A stretch of DNA of 64,000 nt from Mycolicibacterium austroafricanum (GTDB lineage Bacteria > Actinomycetota > Actinomycetes > Mycobacteriales > Mycobacteriaceae). The translations under genes were made by a program, and so were the position numbers. The stretch is from the NCBI RefSeq assembly GCF_000612725.1, contig NZ_HG964451.1, forward strand, positions 403,634-467,633, given 5' to 3'. Within the stretch, counting starts at the first letter, position 1, and the number at the start of each line of letters is the position of its first letter. Of this stretch, positions 47,854 through 58,587 are shown piece by piece. The notes below the pieces were generated by a model. The model had not been told where the DNA came from, did not search any database, and saw only the letters and a program-made list of their open reading frames with translations.

Positions 47854-49560
47854 TCACGTCCGGGCGAGCGGCACGCTCCAGATCAGCCGGGTGCCACCGG
47901 ACGGTGGGGTATCGATCACGAGTTCGCCGCCGGCAGCCCGGGCCCTGGCGGCAAGGTTGGCCAGGCCGCTGCGTCGCCGACTCTCGGCCGGGATGCCCTG
48001 ACCGTCGTCGCAGACCTCCACGACGAGGTCGTCACCGACGGCGATCTCGACGGCGACGGCGGCGGCACCCGAGTGGCGGACGGCGTTGCTGAGTCCCTCC
48101 AACACGACGGCTTCGGCGTCGTCGACGAGCGACGGCGCGACGACTTCCATCGGACCGGACACCGTCAGCGTCGCGGCCATCTCACGGTCCTCGGTCAGAC
48201 GCTGGAACGCATGCCTGATGCGTTTGGCGAAAGCACCATGCGCCTCGGCCGGCTTCTGCAGATTGAAGATCGTCGACCGGATCTCGGTGATCACCGCCTG
48301 CAGTTCGTCGACCGAATTCGACAGCCGCTCATTGAGGGCAGGGGATCGCACTCGGGCGACGACGCCCTGCAGGTCCATGCCGACGGCGAAAACCCGCTGG
48401 ATCACCTGATCGTGCAGATCGTGGGCGATGCGCTCCCGGTCTGTGAACATCGCAAGCTCGTTCGCGGTGCCGCGGGCCCTGGCGATGACGATGGCGATCG
48501 CCGTGTGGTAGGCGTAGTCGCGGACGAGGTCGAGGTCGCCGGCCTGGAACCGTGGCGCGGAGGCGTTGCGCGCCAACGCCAGTACCCCCAGATTCTGCCG
48601 CTCCGAGCGCAGTGGCACCACGACCACCGGTCGCTCGCCGACGTCGGTGAAGAACGGGATCGAGTGACCGAACGCCTCGGTGATGACCGGTCGGCCCGAC
48701 TGGAACACCGCGCCGGTGGTCGATCCGTGCACCGGAACACGTTGCCCCAGAACGTCATCGGCGTAGCGGCCGGCGGCGGTGGACACCACCAGGGTGTCGA
48801 CCTCGTCGACCGGCTGCTCCGGATCGGAGGCCACCAGCACGATTCCCTGCTCGGCGCCGGTGAGCTCGCAGGCACGGCCCACGATGAGTTGAAGCGGCCG
48901 CAGGTACGGATCGTCGCCGCCGAGCACCGCCGCCGTGATCTCCCGGCCGGCGTCGGTCCAGCGCACGGTGGCCCGGGCGTGGTCGAGTAGCCGGGCGTTG
49001 TCGATCGCCACGGCCGCGATCGATGCCAGTGCCCTGACTGTCATCTCGTCCGCCTCGGCAAAGGCGAAATCGGGTCGGTCATCGGCCAGGTACAGGCTCC
49101 CGAAGGGCTCGCCGCGAATCACGATCGGCACGCCGATGAACGCCCGCATGCCGGGGTGGTGCTGCGGGAACCCGACCGCCGAGGGGTGTTCGGCGGCGTT
49201 GTCCAGCCGAACGGGGTCGGTACCCTGCCGCAGGAAGCCCAACAGCCCCTTGCCGACCGGCGGATGGCCGACGGCCTGCACCGTACCCTCGTCCATTCCG
49301 TCGTGGACGAAGTCGGACAACAGGTCGTCGGTTCCCCACACGCCGATCGCACCGTACCGGGCCGCGGTCATGCCCCTGGCGGCACGCACGATGCGCTGCA
49401 GGGTCGCGTTCAGTTCGAGATCGGAGCCGATCTCGACCGCTACCTGCAGCAATTGGCCCATCTGGTCACGGTCGGCCGCCAACTCGTCGAGTTGTTCGTG
49501 GATCCGCCGCAGATCGGCTGGGTGCCGACGGCCGAAGGCCCGCTGTTGTCGGTTGCTCAC
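47854..49560 (-). CDS. devS: DevS/DosT-like redox sensor histidine kinase
   Basis: It should sense O2/NO/CO through heme and phosphorylate a DevR-type regulator. At 568 residues: GAF-A (about 45-195), GAF-B (about 215-360), then HisKA_3 with phospho-acceptor His383 in AHDLHDQVIQRVF and an HATPase (EGLSNAVRHSG, CDDGQGIP). In GAF-A, FPQHHPGMRAFIGVP aligns with DevS FPPYHPPMRTFLGVP, so His135 corresponds to the proximal heme ligand His149. GTG at 49560 has a G-run upstream. It is the last gene of the long operon and about 14 kb from devR. Confidence 0.93.
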   Translation of the reverse strand: MSNRQQRAFGRRHPADLRRIHEQLDELAADRDQMGQLLQVAVEIGSDLELNATLQRIVRAARGMTAARYGAIGVWGTDDLLSDFVHDGMDEGTVQAVGHPPVGKGLLGFLRQGTDPVRLDNAAEHPSAVGFPQHHPGMRAFIGVPIVIRGEPFGSLYLADDRPDFAFAEADEMTVRALASIAAVAIDNARLLDHARATVRWTDAGREITAAVLGGDDPYLRPLQLIVGRACELTGAEQGIVLVASDPEQPVDEVDTLVVSTAAGRYADDVLGQRVPVHGSTTGAVFQSGRPVITEAFGHSIPFFTDVGERPVVVVPLRSERQNLGVLALARNASAPRFQAGDLDLVRDYAYHTAIAIVIARARGTANELAMFTDRERIAHDLHDQVIQRVFAVGMDLQGVVARVRSPALNERLSNSVDELQAVITEIRSTIFNLQKPAEAHGAFAKRIRHAFQRLTEDREMAATLTVSGPMEVVAPSLVDDAEAVVLEGLSNAVRHSGAAAVAVEIAVGDDLVVEVCDDGQGIPAESRRRSGLANLAARARAAGGELVIDTPPSGGTRLIWSVPLART

Positions 49561-49655
49561 GCTGATCCCCCGTACTGCCGGGATCAATTGTGGCAGTCGG
49601 GACCGCCGAGGGACACCGTTTGAGCACTTCGGCTGCACGGCTGCAGGTGGCGCGG

Positions 49656-50807
49656 CTACCCGTTGCCCGGTCCCGCGGGCTGACCGACTGCGGCGAGGTT
49701 GCGCACATCGATCATTCTGGCGACATCTGCGGCGGTCACCACGCCAATCGCCCGGTCGGCGGCCATCACGACGATGCGATTTCCGGTGCTGCGGTCGAGC
49801 CGCTGCACCACCTCGACGAGCGGTTCGCCCGGATCGGCGGTGGCCATTCGGTTCCGTGGGATGGCGATGTCGGCGAGCCGCGTGGTGTCGCGCTCGACAG
49901 GTGGTACGACCCGTACCTGCGCGAGGGTGACGAGTCCGGTGCACGTGCCGTCGGGGTGGGTCACCGGATAGGCCGAGTGGCGGTCGCCGAGCAGGTGATC
50001 GTCGATGAAGCGCTGCACCGAGAGTGACTCCGGGACGGTGCGGGGGTTGGGCGTCATGACGGCGGCGACCCGGACCCCGGCCAGCGACGCGCGGGCCCGG
50101 ACGGCGGCGTTCTCGTCACGTGCTGCGGTGAGCAGGAACCAGCCGATGAAGGCCAGCCATGCGCCTCCGATGAGCGAGCCGAGCAGAAACTCCACCAATC
50201 CGAGCCCGATCAGCAGGTAGGCGACGACGCGCCCGGCGCGGGCCGCGCCGATGGCCGCGCGCACGGGATCTCCGTGCCGGTGCCAGAGGTAGGCACGCAG
50301 GATCCGTCCCCCGTCCAACGGTGCACCGGGCAGCAGGTTGAAGACGGCGAGCACCGCGTTGGCCGCGGCCAGCCACGCCGCCACCTCGGTGGCCAGCGGG
50401 GAGATCCCGGTGCCGGCCAGGCCCGCCGCGACCGCGGCGAACACGGCGGAAAGGGCCAGGCTCAACGCGGGACCGGCTGCCGCCATCCGGAATTCGTCCC
50501 GCGGTGTCTTGGCCTCCCCTGCCAGCCGGGCCACCCCGCCGAACAACCACAGGGTGACTTCCGGTACGGGGATCCCTGAGCGCCTTGCCACCACGGCGTG
50601 CGCCAGTTCGTGAGCGAGGAGGCCGGCCGCGAACAGCGCCGCGCCGCAGAAGCCGGCGACCCAGTACACCGCATCCGGGTAGCCGGGGGCGGACCCCGGG
50701 AGTGTGCTGGCAAGACTCCAGGCGAAGAGCCAGACGATGACCACCACACTCCAGTGGACAGTCACGGTCAGACCGCGCATCCGGCCCAGGGCTACTCCGT
50801 GCTCCAC
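49656..50807 (-). CDS. rip3: Site-2 intramembrane metalloprotease with CBS pair (Rip3-like)
   Basis: A 383-residue M50 protease resembling Rv2625c (Rip3), a DosR-regulon gene. Zinc motif His66-Glu67-x2-His70 lies in LLAHELAHAVVARRSG, the third ligand in NLLPGAPLDGGRILRAYLWHR; about six helices occupy 1-215. Two CBS motifs follow (about 235-370; AAVMTPNPRTVPESLSV, GNRIVVMAADRAIGVVTAADVARM). GTG at 50807 is preceded by GGAGG. It may cleave a membrane anchor of a regulator when ligand binds the CBS pair; the substrate is unknown. Confidence 0.92.
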   Translation of the reverse strand: MEHGVALGRMRGLTVTVHWSVVVIVWLFAWSLASTLPGSAPGYPDAVYWVAGFCGAALFAAGLLAHELAHAVVARRSGIPVPEVTLWLFGGVARLAGEAKTPRDEFRMAAAGPALSLALSAVFAAVAAGLAGTGISPLATEVAAWLAAANAVLAVFNLLPGAPLDGGRILRAYLWHRHGDPVRAAIGAARAGRVVAYLLIGLGLVEFLLGSLIGGAWLAFIGWFLLTAARDENAAVRARASLAGVRVAAVMTPNPRTVPESLSVQRFIDDHLLGDRHSAYPVTHPDGTCTGLVTLAQVRVVPPVERDTTRLADIAIPRNRMATADPGEPLVEVVQRLDRSTGNRIVVMAADRAIGVVTAADVARMIDVRNLAAVGQPAGPGNG

Positions 50808-50821
50808 GCCGCGATCCTCCG

Positions 50822-51076
50822 TCACGGTCCCGTGGCGTGCTGCTCGACGTATCCGACGACGTCGGCGAGCGTGCGCAGCTTCTTGTAGTCGGCCTCCGGG
50901 ATGTCGACGTGAAGCCGCTTGTGGATCCCGACCAGGAAGTTCAGCCAGTCCATCGAGTCCAGATCCACCTGGTCGCGCAGCAGCTCGTGGTCGTCGATGT
51001 CGTCGGGTTCCACCTCGGGGGCGATCGCGGTCAGCACCGCGAGGATGTCGCCGCGGATGTCCTGCTCTGTTCTCAT
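50822..51076 (-). CDS. Acyl carrier protein
   Basis: An 84-residue acidic four-helix ACP. The phosphopantetheine site Ser lies in QVDLDSMDWLNFLVGI (D-S-M). ATG at 51076 (MRTEQDIRGDIL) is used; a GTG at 51085 overlapping the E2 stop (GTGA) would add three residues. It lies directly after the E2 gene and 14 bases before rip3. An ACP beside a 2-oxoacid dehydrogenase E2 is unusual and could accept acyl groups from it, or provide lipoate precursor; both are inference. Confidence 0.88.
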   Translation of the reverse strand: MRTEQDIRGDILAVLTAIAPEVEPDDIDDHELLRDQVDLDSMDWLNFLVGIHKRLHVDIPEADYKKLRTLADVVGYVEQHATGP

Positions 51077-51081
51077 GGCGG

Positions 51082-52377
51082 TCACTTCTCGAATTGGTCG
51101 GGTTGTTGGAGGAGTTGGTCGATCGCGGCCAGGAACATCGCGCCGCGATGCCCGTCACTGGCCCGGTGGTCGGCGGCCAGCGTGGCGTGCACCGTGGTGG
51201 CGATGCGGATTCCGCCGTCGACGGCGCACACCCGCTGGGCCGGTTTGCCGAAGCCGACCAGTGCCACCTGTGGCGGATAGATGATGCCGAAAACCGTGTC
51301 CACGCCTTGATCCCCGAGGTTGGTTACGGTGATCGTGGGGTCGGACATCTCCGAGCTGCGGAGCGAGCCCGCACGGGCGCGCGCCACCAGATCGGTCAGC
51401 TCCGACATCACCTCGTCGAGTTTCTTGCCGGGGACGTCGTGGATGGCGGGCGCCACCAGCCCGCCGCCGCGCAGCGAGATCCCGACACCGACGTGCACCG
51501 CGTCCGCGGGGACGAACCCGTCGTCCCGCCAGAATCCGTTGAGCTCCTGAAAGCGTTGCGCCGCAACGCCCACGGCCTTGAGCAACAGCGCGGCGGGCAG
51601 CACCCGCTCGGTGATCGATCGCTGGGCGTTGCGTTCGGCCAGCCACTGCGACGACGCGTCCAGCAGGATCTCGTTGGCGAGGTAGTAGTGCGGGATCTCG
51701 CGTTTGGACCGGCCCATCGCCGCGGCGATGGACCGGCGCATCATGGCGCCGCGGGACTCGGCGGGCTTCGCGGCCGCAGGCCCGGCGGTCTCTGCCGCAG
51801 GCCGGGCGGTTTCGGCCGCAGATCCGGCGGCTTCCGCGGCGGCATGTTCCACGTCGGTGATGGTGACCGCGCCCTGGGGCCCGGTGCCGGTGACGGCGTC
51901 GAGGTCGACGTGCAGTGACGAGGCCAGGCGGCGCGCGGCGGGCGAGACCCACCGCCGGTGCCCGGACGGCACGGCGGCGGGCCGCCCAGACGACACGGCG
52001 GCGGGCCGCCCAGACGACACCGCGGCGGGCCGCCCAGACGACACGGCGGCGGGCTGCTCGGGTGGCGCTACGGCGGGCTGCTCGGACGGCGCCACGGCGG
52101 GCTGCTTTGGGGATACGGCCGGGTGCTCGGCAGCAACCTCGCCACTTTCCAGCAGCGTCGCCAACGGGGTGCCCACCGAAACGGTCTGCCCGACGGGCAC
52201 CAGCAGTTCGTGGACCGTACCGTCGTGCCAGCACTCGATCTCGACGGCGGCCTTGGTGGTCTCGACCACCGCGACGACCTGCCCGCGGCTGACGGTGTCA
52301 CCCGGCTTCACAAGCCATTCGTTGAGCATGCCCTCGTCCATGTCGGAGCCCAGGGCCGGCATCGCGAACTCGATCAC
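51082..52377 (-). CDS. 2-oxoacid dehydrogenase E2 (dihydrolipoamide acyltransferase)
   Basis: A 431-residue product. The lipoyl domain (1-80) has Lys42 in [12 protein letters not shown]. An Ala/Pro/Ser linker with exact repeats (about 95-140) leads to the peripheral-subunit binding domain (about 145-180; [30 protein letters not shown]). The acyltransferase core (about 215-431) ends with the active-site motif DHRASDG. It transfers the acyl group made by E1 to CoA. GTG at 52377 overlaps the E1beta stop (GTGA). No E3 gene is in the window, so a shared lipoamide dehydrogenase is needed. Confidence 0.93.
   Translation of the reverse strand: MIEFAMPALGSDMDEGMLNEWLVKPGDTVSRGQVVAVVETTKAAVEIECWHDGTVHELLVPVGQTVSVGTPLATLLESGEVAAEHPAVSPKQPAVAPSEQPAVAPPEQPAAVSSGRPAAVSSGRPAAVSSGRPAAVPSGHRRWVSPAARRLASSLHVDLDAVTGTGPQGAVTITDVEHAAAEAAGSAAETARPAAETAGPAAAKPAESRGAMMRRSIAAAMGRSKREIPHYYLANEILLDASSQWLAERNAQRSITERVLPAALLLKAVGVAAQRFQELNGFWRDDGFVPADAVHVGVGISLRGGGLVAPAIHDVPGKKLDEVMSELTDLVARARAGSLRSSEMSDPTITVTNLGDQGVDTVFGIIYPPQVALVGFGKPAQRVCAVDGGIRIATTVHATLAADHRASDGHRGAMFLAAIDQLLQQPDQFEK
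51966..52045 (-). repeat. 24-base tandem repeats in the E2 linker
   Basis: A 24-base unit (GGCGGCGGGCCGCCCAGACG plus GACA-type end) occurs about three times with one or two changes, encoding successive AAVSSGRP blocks of the flexible linker, followed by degenerate [12 protein letters not shown] units. Copy number may vary between strains. Confidence 0.9.
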
Positions 52378-53351
52378 GGTTGGCCTCCGAAAAGTCCCTG
52401 GGCCGCGGCGACGATCGTGTCCCGCTGCGGCAGGGCCGCTTGTTCGAGATGACGGGCGTAGGGGATCGGAACCTCGGCGCTGCACACCCGGGCGACCGGG
52501 GCGTCGAGGTCGAAGAAGGCCTGCTCGGTGATCTGTGTGCTGATCTCGGCCGCGAGGCTGCCTGTGCGCCAGCCTTCGTCGACGATGACCGCGCGATGCG
52601 TCTTGCGCACCGAGCCGACGAACGTCTCGGTGTCCAGCGGCCGCAGCACCCGCAGGTCGATCACCTCGCAGTCGATGCCGGCCAGCGCAAGCTGGTCGGC
52701 GGCGTCGAGCACCTTGGGCAGACTGCCGCCGTAGGTGATCAGCGAGACATCGGAGCCCTGCCGCCGGATCGCTGCCCGCGAAATATCCTGCGCGCCAAGC
52801 TCCGCCACGTCGGCTGAGGTGTTGTAGAGCTGCACATGCTCGAACATGATCACCGGATCGGGGTCCTGCAGAGCCGTGGACAGCATCCCGTAGGCGTCCT
52901 CCACCGTCGCCGGGGCAACCACTTTGATACCCGGGATGTGGGCGTACCAGCCCTCCAGGCTGTGCGAGTGCTGGGCGGCCAACTGGCGGCCCGCCCCGGT
53001 CGCCATCCTGACCACCAGCGGCACCGAGAACTGTCCGCCGGACATATGGCGCAGCGCGGCAGCGGTGTTGACGATCTGATCGAGCGCCAGCAGGCTGAAG
53101 TTCACCGTCATGATCTCGACGATCGGCCGCAATCCCCCTAGCGCAGCGCCGATTCCGATGCCGACGAACCCCAGCTCCGACAGTGGGGTGTCCCGCACCC
53201 GGTCGGGCCCGAACTCCTCGAGCAGACCCTTGGACACGGCATACGTGCCTCCATAACGACCGACGTCCTCGCCCATCAACAGCACTCGCGGGTCGTCGCG
53301 CAGCGCATCGGCGATCGCGTCGTGCACGGCCGTGCGGTAGCTGGTCTTCAT
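52374..53351 (-). CDS. 2-oxoacid dehydrogenase E1 beta subunit
   Basis: A 325-residue product. TPP-binding beta subunit motifs: [46 protein letters not shown], and the Tim-barrel-like C-terminal [33 protein letters not shown]. It pairs with the alpha subunit upstream to decarboxylate pyruvate or a related 2-oxoacid (acetoin is an alternative). ATG at 53351 overlaps the alpha stop (ATGA), so upstream open sequence is not used. Confidence 0.94.
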   Translation of the reverse strand: MKTSYRTAVHDAIADALRDDPRVLLMGEDVGRYGGTYAVSKGLLEEFGPDRVRDTPLSELGFVGIGIGAALGGLRPIVEIMTVNFSLLALDQIVNTAAALRHMSGGQFSVPLVVRMATGAGRQLAAQHSHSLEGWYAHIPGIKVVAPATVEDAYGMLSTALQDPDPVIMFEHVQLYNTSADVAELGAQDISRAAIRRQGSDVSLITYGGSLPKVLDAADQLALAGIDCEVIDLRVLRPLDTETFVGSVRKTHRAVIVDEGWRTGSLAAEISTQITEQAFFDLDAPVARVCSAEVPIPYARHLEQAALPQRDTIVAAAQGLFGGQP

Positions 53352-54318
53352 CGTTGTCCCCCCGCCGGTGTCAACACATCGCGTTCGAGATCCTCGACGT
53401 CTTCCCATGTCCCGGCCTCCGCGTAGGCCACCGCGTCGCTGAGTTCGACGCCGACGGCTTCTTCGATCGCGGCCACGTCCTCGGGCGCCAGTAGACCTTC
53501 ACCGGTACAGCGGTCGGTGAACATCGCGATCGGATCCCGCTGGCGCCACTGCTCCACCTCGGCCTTGTCCCGGTACAGCTCGGGGTCGAACATCGAGTGC
53601 GCGCGGAAGCGGTAGGTGCGGAACTCCACGAAGAACGGTCCGCCGCCGCGACGGACGTGCTCGACGGCCTCCTGGGCAGCGAATTGGCAAGCCGCGACAT
53701 CCATTCCGTCGACCGCCAGGGTGGGCACGTTGTAGGCCGCGGCCTTCACGGTGAGATCGGTCTGCGACAGCTCGCGTCGCAGGGCGGTGCCCATTGCGTA
53801 GAGGTTGTTCTCGCAGCAGAACAGCACGGGCAGACGCCACAGCACCGCCATGTTCAGTGACTCGTGGAAGGCTCCCTCGGCCACCGCGCCCTCGCCGAAG
53901 TAGCAGGCAGTGACCCGGTTGCGGCCCTGGTGGGCGTCGGCCAGCGCGAGACCGGCCGCCAGCGGCAACCCGCCGGAGACGATCGCGTTCCCCCCGTAGA
54001 ACCGTCTGTCCGCGTCGAACAGGTGCATGGACCCGCCGCGGCCGCGGGAGCAGCCCTGCACCTTGCCGAACATCTCGGCCATGATGGAGGTCATCGGCAC
54101 CCCTCGCAGCAGCGCGTGTGCGTGCTCCCGATACGTGGCAACCACCGCGTCGTCGGGGCCCAGCGCCCGCAGTGAGCCGGCGGCCACCGCCTCCTCACCG
54201 ACGTAGAGGTGCAGGAAGCCGCGGATCTTGCTCTCGCTGTAGAGCTCTGCACATTTCTCCTCCATCCGCCGGACCCGGATCATGTCCGTCAGGAGGTCGC
54301 GCGCCTGCCCGCTGTCCA

Positions 54319-54319
<1 letters not shown>
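53348..54319 (-). CDS. 2-oxoacid dehydrogenase E1 alpha subunit
   Basis: A 323-residue product of the heterodimeric E1 family. [34 protein letters not shown] starts the fold; [34 protein letters not shown] is the TPP/Mg2+ motif, with Glu where most relatives have Asp (GDG). [15 protein letters not shown] is the phosphorylation-loop equivalent. ATG at 54319 overlaps the acetate-CoA ligase stop by one base (TGATG). Substrate is probably pyruvate, given the acetyl-CoA context; acetoin-type E1 cannot be excluded. Confidence 0.94.
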
Positions 54320-56111
<1,792 letters not shown>

Positions 56112-56115
<4 letters not shown>

Positions 56116-56384
56116 GACACCCCACCGGCGTTCGGCGACCCCAGCACCCCGGTCCGCACGGCATCCCCGAGGTTTGCCATGACGCGTTCCAGCAGCGCCC
56201 CGTAGGCCGACCCGTCGTCGTGCAGCCTGCGGTGTCCGCGGTGCAGCAGGAAGGCGTCGAGCCGACGGTCGATCGGCCACTGCGCGTAGATTTCCCCGGT
56301 GAACTCGGAGCGCAGGAATTGCCAGGCGATGTCGTCGAGCTGGCGCTGGGTCGGGGCAGGACGGTCAGTCGACGTCATAGGCAT
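56112..56384 (-). CDS. 90-residue protein of unknown function, first gene of the acs-PDH operon
   Basis: The product starts [18 protein letters not shown]. It contains [54 protein letters not shown], which looks like a compact helical domain. No membrane segment or cysteine pair. ATG at 56384 has AAGGGAG well placed, and the stop is coupled to the acetate-CoA ligase start. No family recognised; its position suggests an accessory or regulator of the operon's acetyl-CoA enzymes. Confidence 0.75.
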
Positions 56385-56444
56385 GGTCGCTCCCTTTGAA
56401 CGGTGAATCGACCTCATCGTTTTCCGTGACCGCTCCCCCGGAAT

Positions 56445-56487
56445 AGAGACGAAAGTCACCCATCACCGAAATGGTGGCTTAGGTCCC
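56445..56487. promoter_or_regulatory. Two DosR-like sites in the acs-operon / F420-reductase divergent gap
   Basis: AGAGACGAAAGTCAC (56445-56459) and GGTGGCTTAGGTCCC (56473-56487) each carry about three mismatches from AGGGCC-N3-RGTCCC and start 28 bases apart. They lie between genes starting at 56384 (minus) and 56545 (plus). Confidence 0.5.
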
Positions 56488-56544
56488 TGCAACGGGGGTC
56501 CGCTGACTCTGCCGCCCCGGACGCCCGCCGGTGACCATCGGGGT

Positions 56545-56976
56545 ATGGCCAGACAATCCACGATTTCGGCCCGGGATGCGGTGCGGACGTTCAACAAACA
56601 TGTGCTCAATCCCGTGATGCTGCTTCTGGCCGGTCGCAGGCACTGGTACGCCGCAGCGCTGCGGCACACCGGTCGCCGCACCGGCAGGATCCGCACCACA
56701 CCTGTCGTCGCGGAACGGGTGTCAGATGGATTCATCACCCCATTGCCCTACGGCACCGGCGTCGACTGGCTGCGCAACGTGCAGGCCACGGGAACGGCGA
56801 CGATCACCGTCGACGGAAGCTCTTTCGACGTGGTCGATCCTCAGATCATCGACGCCGCAACGGCCGCCGGGCAGCTGTCGGCACGCCGCAGGCGCGCGTT
56901 CGAGCGCTTCGGTATCCAGCACTTCGTCAAGTTCGACTTGGCGACCGATACCAGCGGGGAAGACCATGCCCATTGA
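56545..56976 (+). CDS. F420H2-dependent nitroreductase/quinone-reductase family protein (Ddn-like)
   Basis: A 143-residue split beta-barrel protein. NPVMLLLAGRRHWYAAALRHTGRRTGRIRTTPVVAERV and PYGTGVDWLRNVQATG match the DUF385/Ddn family (compare the GRKSG...RTTPL and WxxNL motifs) that binds deazaflavin F420. It probably reduces quinones or protects against oxidative stress; substrate unknown. It overlaps the start of the next gene by 11 bases. Confidence 0.85.
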   Translation: MARQSTISARDAVRTFNKHVLNPVMLLLAGRRHWYAAALRHTGRRTGRIRTTPVVAERVSDGFITPLPYGTGVDWLRNVQATGTATITVDGSSFDVVDPQIIDAATAAGQLSARRRRAFERFGIQHFVKFDLATDTSGEDHAH

Positions 56977-58072
56977 CCGTCTCCGTTCCTTCGCCGATGC
57001 GTCCGGCCCGTTCGTGTCGCTCTACGTCGACGACACAAGGGACAATCCCGACGCCGAGAAGCGGGCCACCATCCGGTGGCAGGCGATTCGGCGGAACCTC
57101 GAAGACAGCGGCGCCGCCGAGCACATGATCGGCGCCGTCGAACGTGCGCTGCTGCACAGTCAGCCGGGCGTGGGACGCGGCGGCCGTGCGGTGATCGCAG
57201 GGCGCGAGGGCGTCCTGCTCAACGAGCACCTCGGTGCGCCGCCGTCGATCACGGTGCTGCGGGTCTCGGAATACCCGTACGTCCTGCCCCTGCTCGACCT
57301 CACGACCAGCAATCCCCCGTACGTGTTCGCCGCCGTCGACCATCTGGGCGCCGACCTCACCGGGCACCGCAACGGACTGGTGCACCGCGAAACGGTCGAC
57401 GGACACGGTTATCCGGTGCACAAGCCGGTCTCCGCCGGATGGCAGGGATACGACGATCATGAGCGCTCGGCCGAGGAGGCCGTTCGGATGAATGCCCGCG
57501 CGGTCGCCGACCGCATCACCGACCTCGTCGACCGCGGTGGCGGCGAACTCGTGTTCCTGTCGGGCGAAGTCCGGGCCCGTACCGATGTCGTGGCCGCTCT
57601 GCCGCAACGCATCGCCGACCGCGTCGTCACGCTCCCGGCCGGCGCCCGCGGCGGCCGGGCCACCGAACGCGAGCTGGCCGGCGAGATCGACGCCGAATTC
57701 GCGCGCCGCCAACGCGACGGGGCGAACGCCGCCCTGGCGCGGTTCAAGGCCGAGTCCGCGCGCAACTCCGGATTGGCCGTCGAAGGCCTTCCCGACGTCT
57801 GCACGGCGCTGCGGGCCGGCTCCGTGGGCGCGCTGATCGTCGGCGACATGGGGAGTGCCACGGTCGTCTGTGGCCAGCGCCGCACCACGATCGCGCCCGA
57901 CGCCGACACGTTGTCCGAACTCGGTGAAGCGCCGAGCGGCGTCGTGCTGGCCGACGAAGCCGTGCCGTTCCTGGCGATCTCGACCGATGCCACGGTGGTG
58001 CGGGCCGGCGACGGGGCGCAGCTCACCGACGGGATCGCGGCGGTGCTGCGTTATCCGCTCAGGGTTGCATGA
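56966..58072 (+). CDS. Rv2629-like protein (eRF1/baeRF-type fold)
   Basis: A 368-residue protein resembling Rv2629 (374 residues), a DosR-regulon protein with an archaeal-release-factor-like architecture. PFVSLYVDDTRDNPDAEKRATIRWQAIRRNLEDSG begins the N-domain; VRMNARAVADRITDLVDRGGGELVFLSGEVRAR and a C-terminal domain with ALIVGDMGSATVVCG follow. The eRF1 GGQ motif is not seen, so release activity is doubtful. ATG at 56966 lies within the previous gene's end (11-base overlap). A ribosome-related role is inferred only. Confidence 0.9.
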   Translation: MPIDRLRSFADASGPFVSLYVDDTRDNPDAEKRATIRWQAIRRNLEDSGAAEHMIGAVERALLHSQPGVGRGGRAVIAGREGVLLNEHLGAPPSITVLRVSEYPYVLPLLDLTTSNPPYVFAAVDHLGADLTGHRNGLVHRETVDGHGYPVHKPVSAGWQGYDDHERSAEEAVRMNARAVADRITDLVDRGGGELVFLSGEVRARTDVVAALPQRIADRVVTLPAGARGGRATERELAGEIDAEFARRQRDGANAALARFKAESARNSGLAVEGLPDVCTALRAGSVGALIVGDMGSATVVCGQRRTTIAPDADTLSELGEAPSGVVLADEAVPFLAISTDATVVRAGDGAQLTDGIAAVLRYPLRVA

Positions 58073-58484
58073 GCGTCTTGATGTCGTCGGGCAGCTGGTC
58101 GAGCACCTTGGTGACCTGGGCAGGTGGGAGTAACCGCATGAGCACGGCCGTGACGGCCGCGGAGGCCTTCGCGACGTCGTGGACGGCGATGTTCGCCTCT
58201 TTGGCGAACCGCACCGTGTAGGCCTTCGCATCGAACTTGATCGGCACGGCGGCCGGATCCCAGCCTGCATAGAACACGCCCCTGACGAGGTCGGGAAGCT
58301 GCGCGGCAAAGTGCGCCGCCGCCTCCATGGTGAGACGGTCCCGCAGGGTGTGCAGCCAACCTCTCAGCACCCCATAGGCGAATTCCCGGTCGTCGGTGTC
58401 GAACTCACGCGCGATCTCGTTGACCCACGTGTGCGCGGCGTGCATGGCGTGGTCGAGTGCCGCGACCTTCGAAGTGTCACGCAT
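58059..58484 (-). CDS. DUF2267 protein
   Basis: A 141-residue helical protein: HAMHAAHTWVNEIAREFDTDDREFAYGVLRGWLHTLRDRLTMEAAAHFAAQLPDLVRGVFYAGWDP is the DUF2267 signature. Members of unknown function are common beside universal stress proteins and CBS proteins in stress islands. ATG at 58484 has GGAGG upstream. It is convergent with the Rv2629-like gene (14-base overlap) and follows a stress protein gene after about 100 bases. Confidence 0.88.
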   Translation of the reverse strand: MRDTSKVAALDHAMHAAHTWVNEIAREFDTDDREFAYGVLRGWLHTLRDRLTMEAAAHFAAQLPDLVRGVFYAGWDPAAVPIKFDAKAYTVRFAKEANIAVHDVAKASAAVTAVLMRLLPPAQVTKVLDQLPDDIKTLMQP

Positions 58485-58587
58485 GTCGGAACCTCCGTGT
58501 CCTCTTCGAGTCCTCTCCAAAGTCCTGTCCGATCAAGCACACCGCACCGAGGTGTCGCCCGGCAGGGTCGAAGGTCACCGCGCCGGG

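Noticed and set aside
47567..47857. 96-codon minus-strand frame between DUF1876 and the kinase
   Set aside because: It runs through both DosR-type boxes and has no good ribosome-binding site; the 59-codon frame at 47515-47694 has better signals.
51966..52045. CRISPR-like repeats
   Set aside because: The repeats are contiguous, in frame and encode the E2 linker, with no spacers or cas genes.
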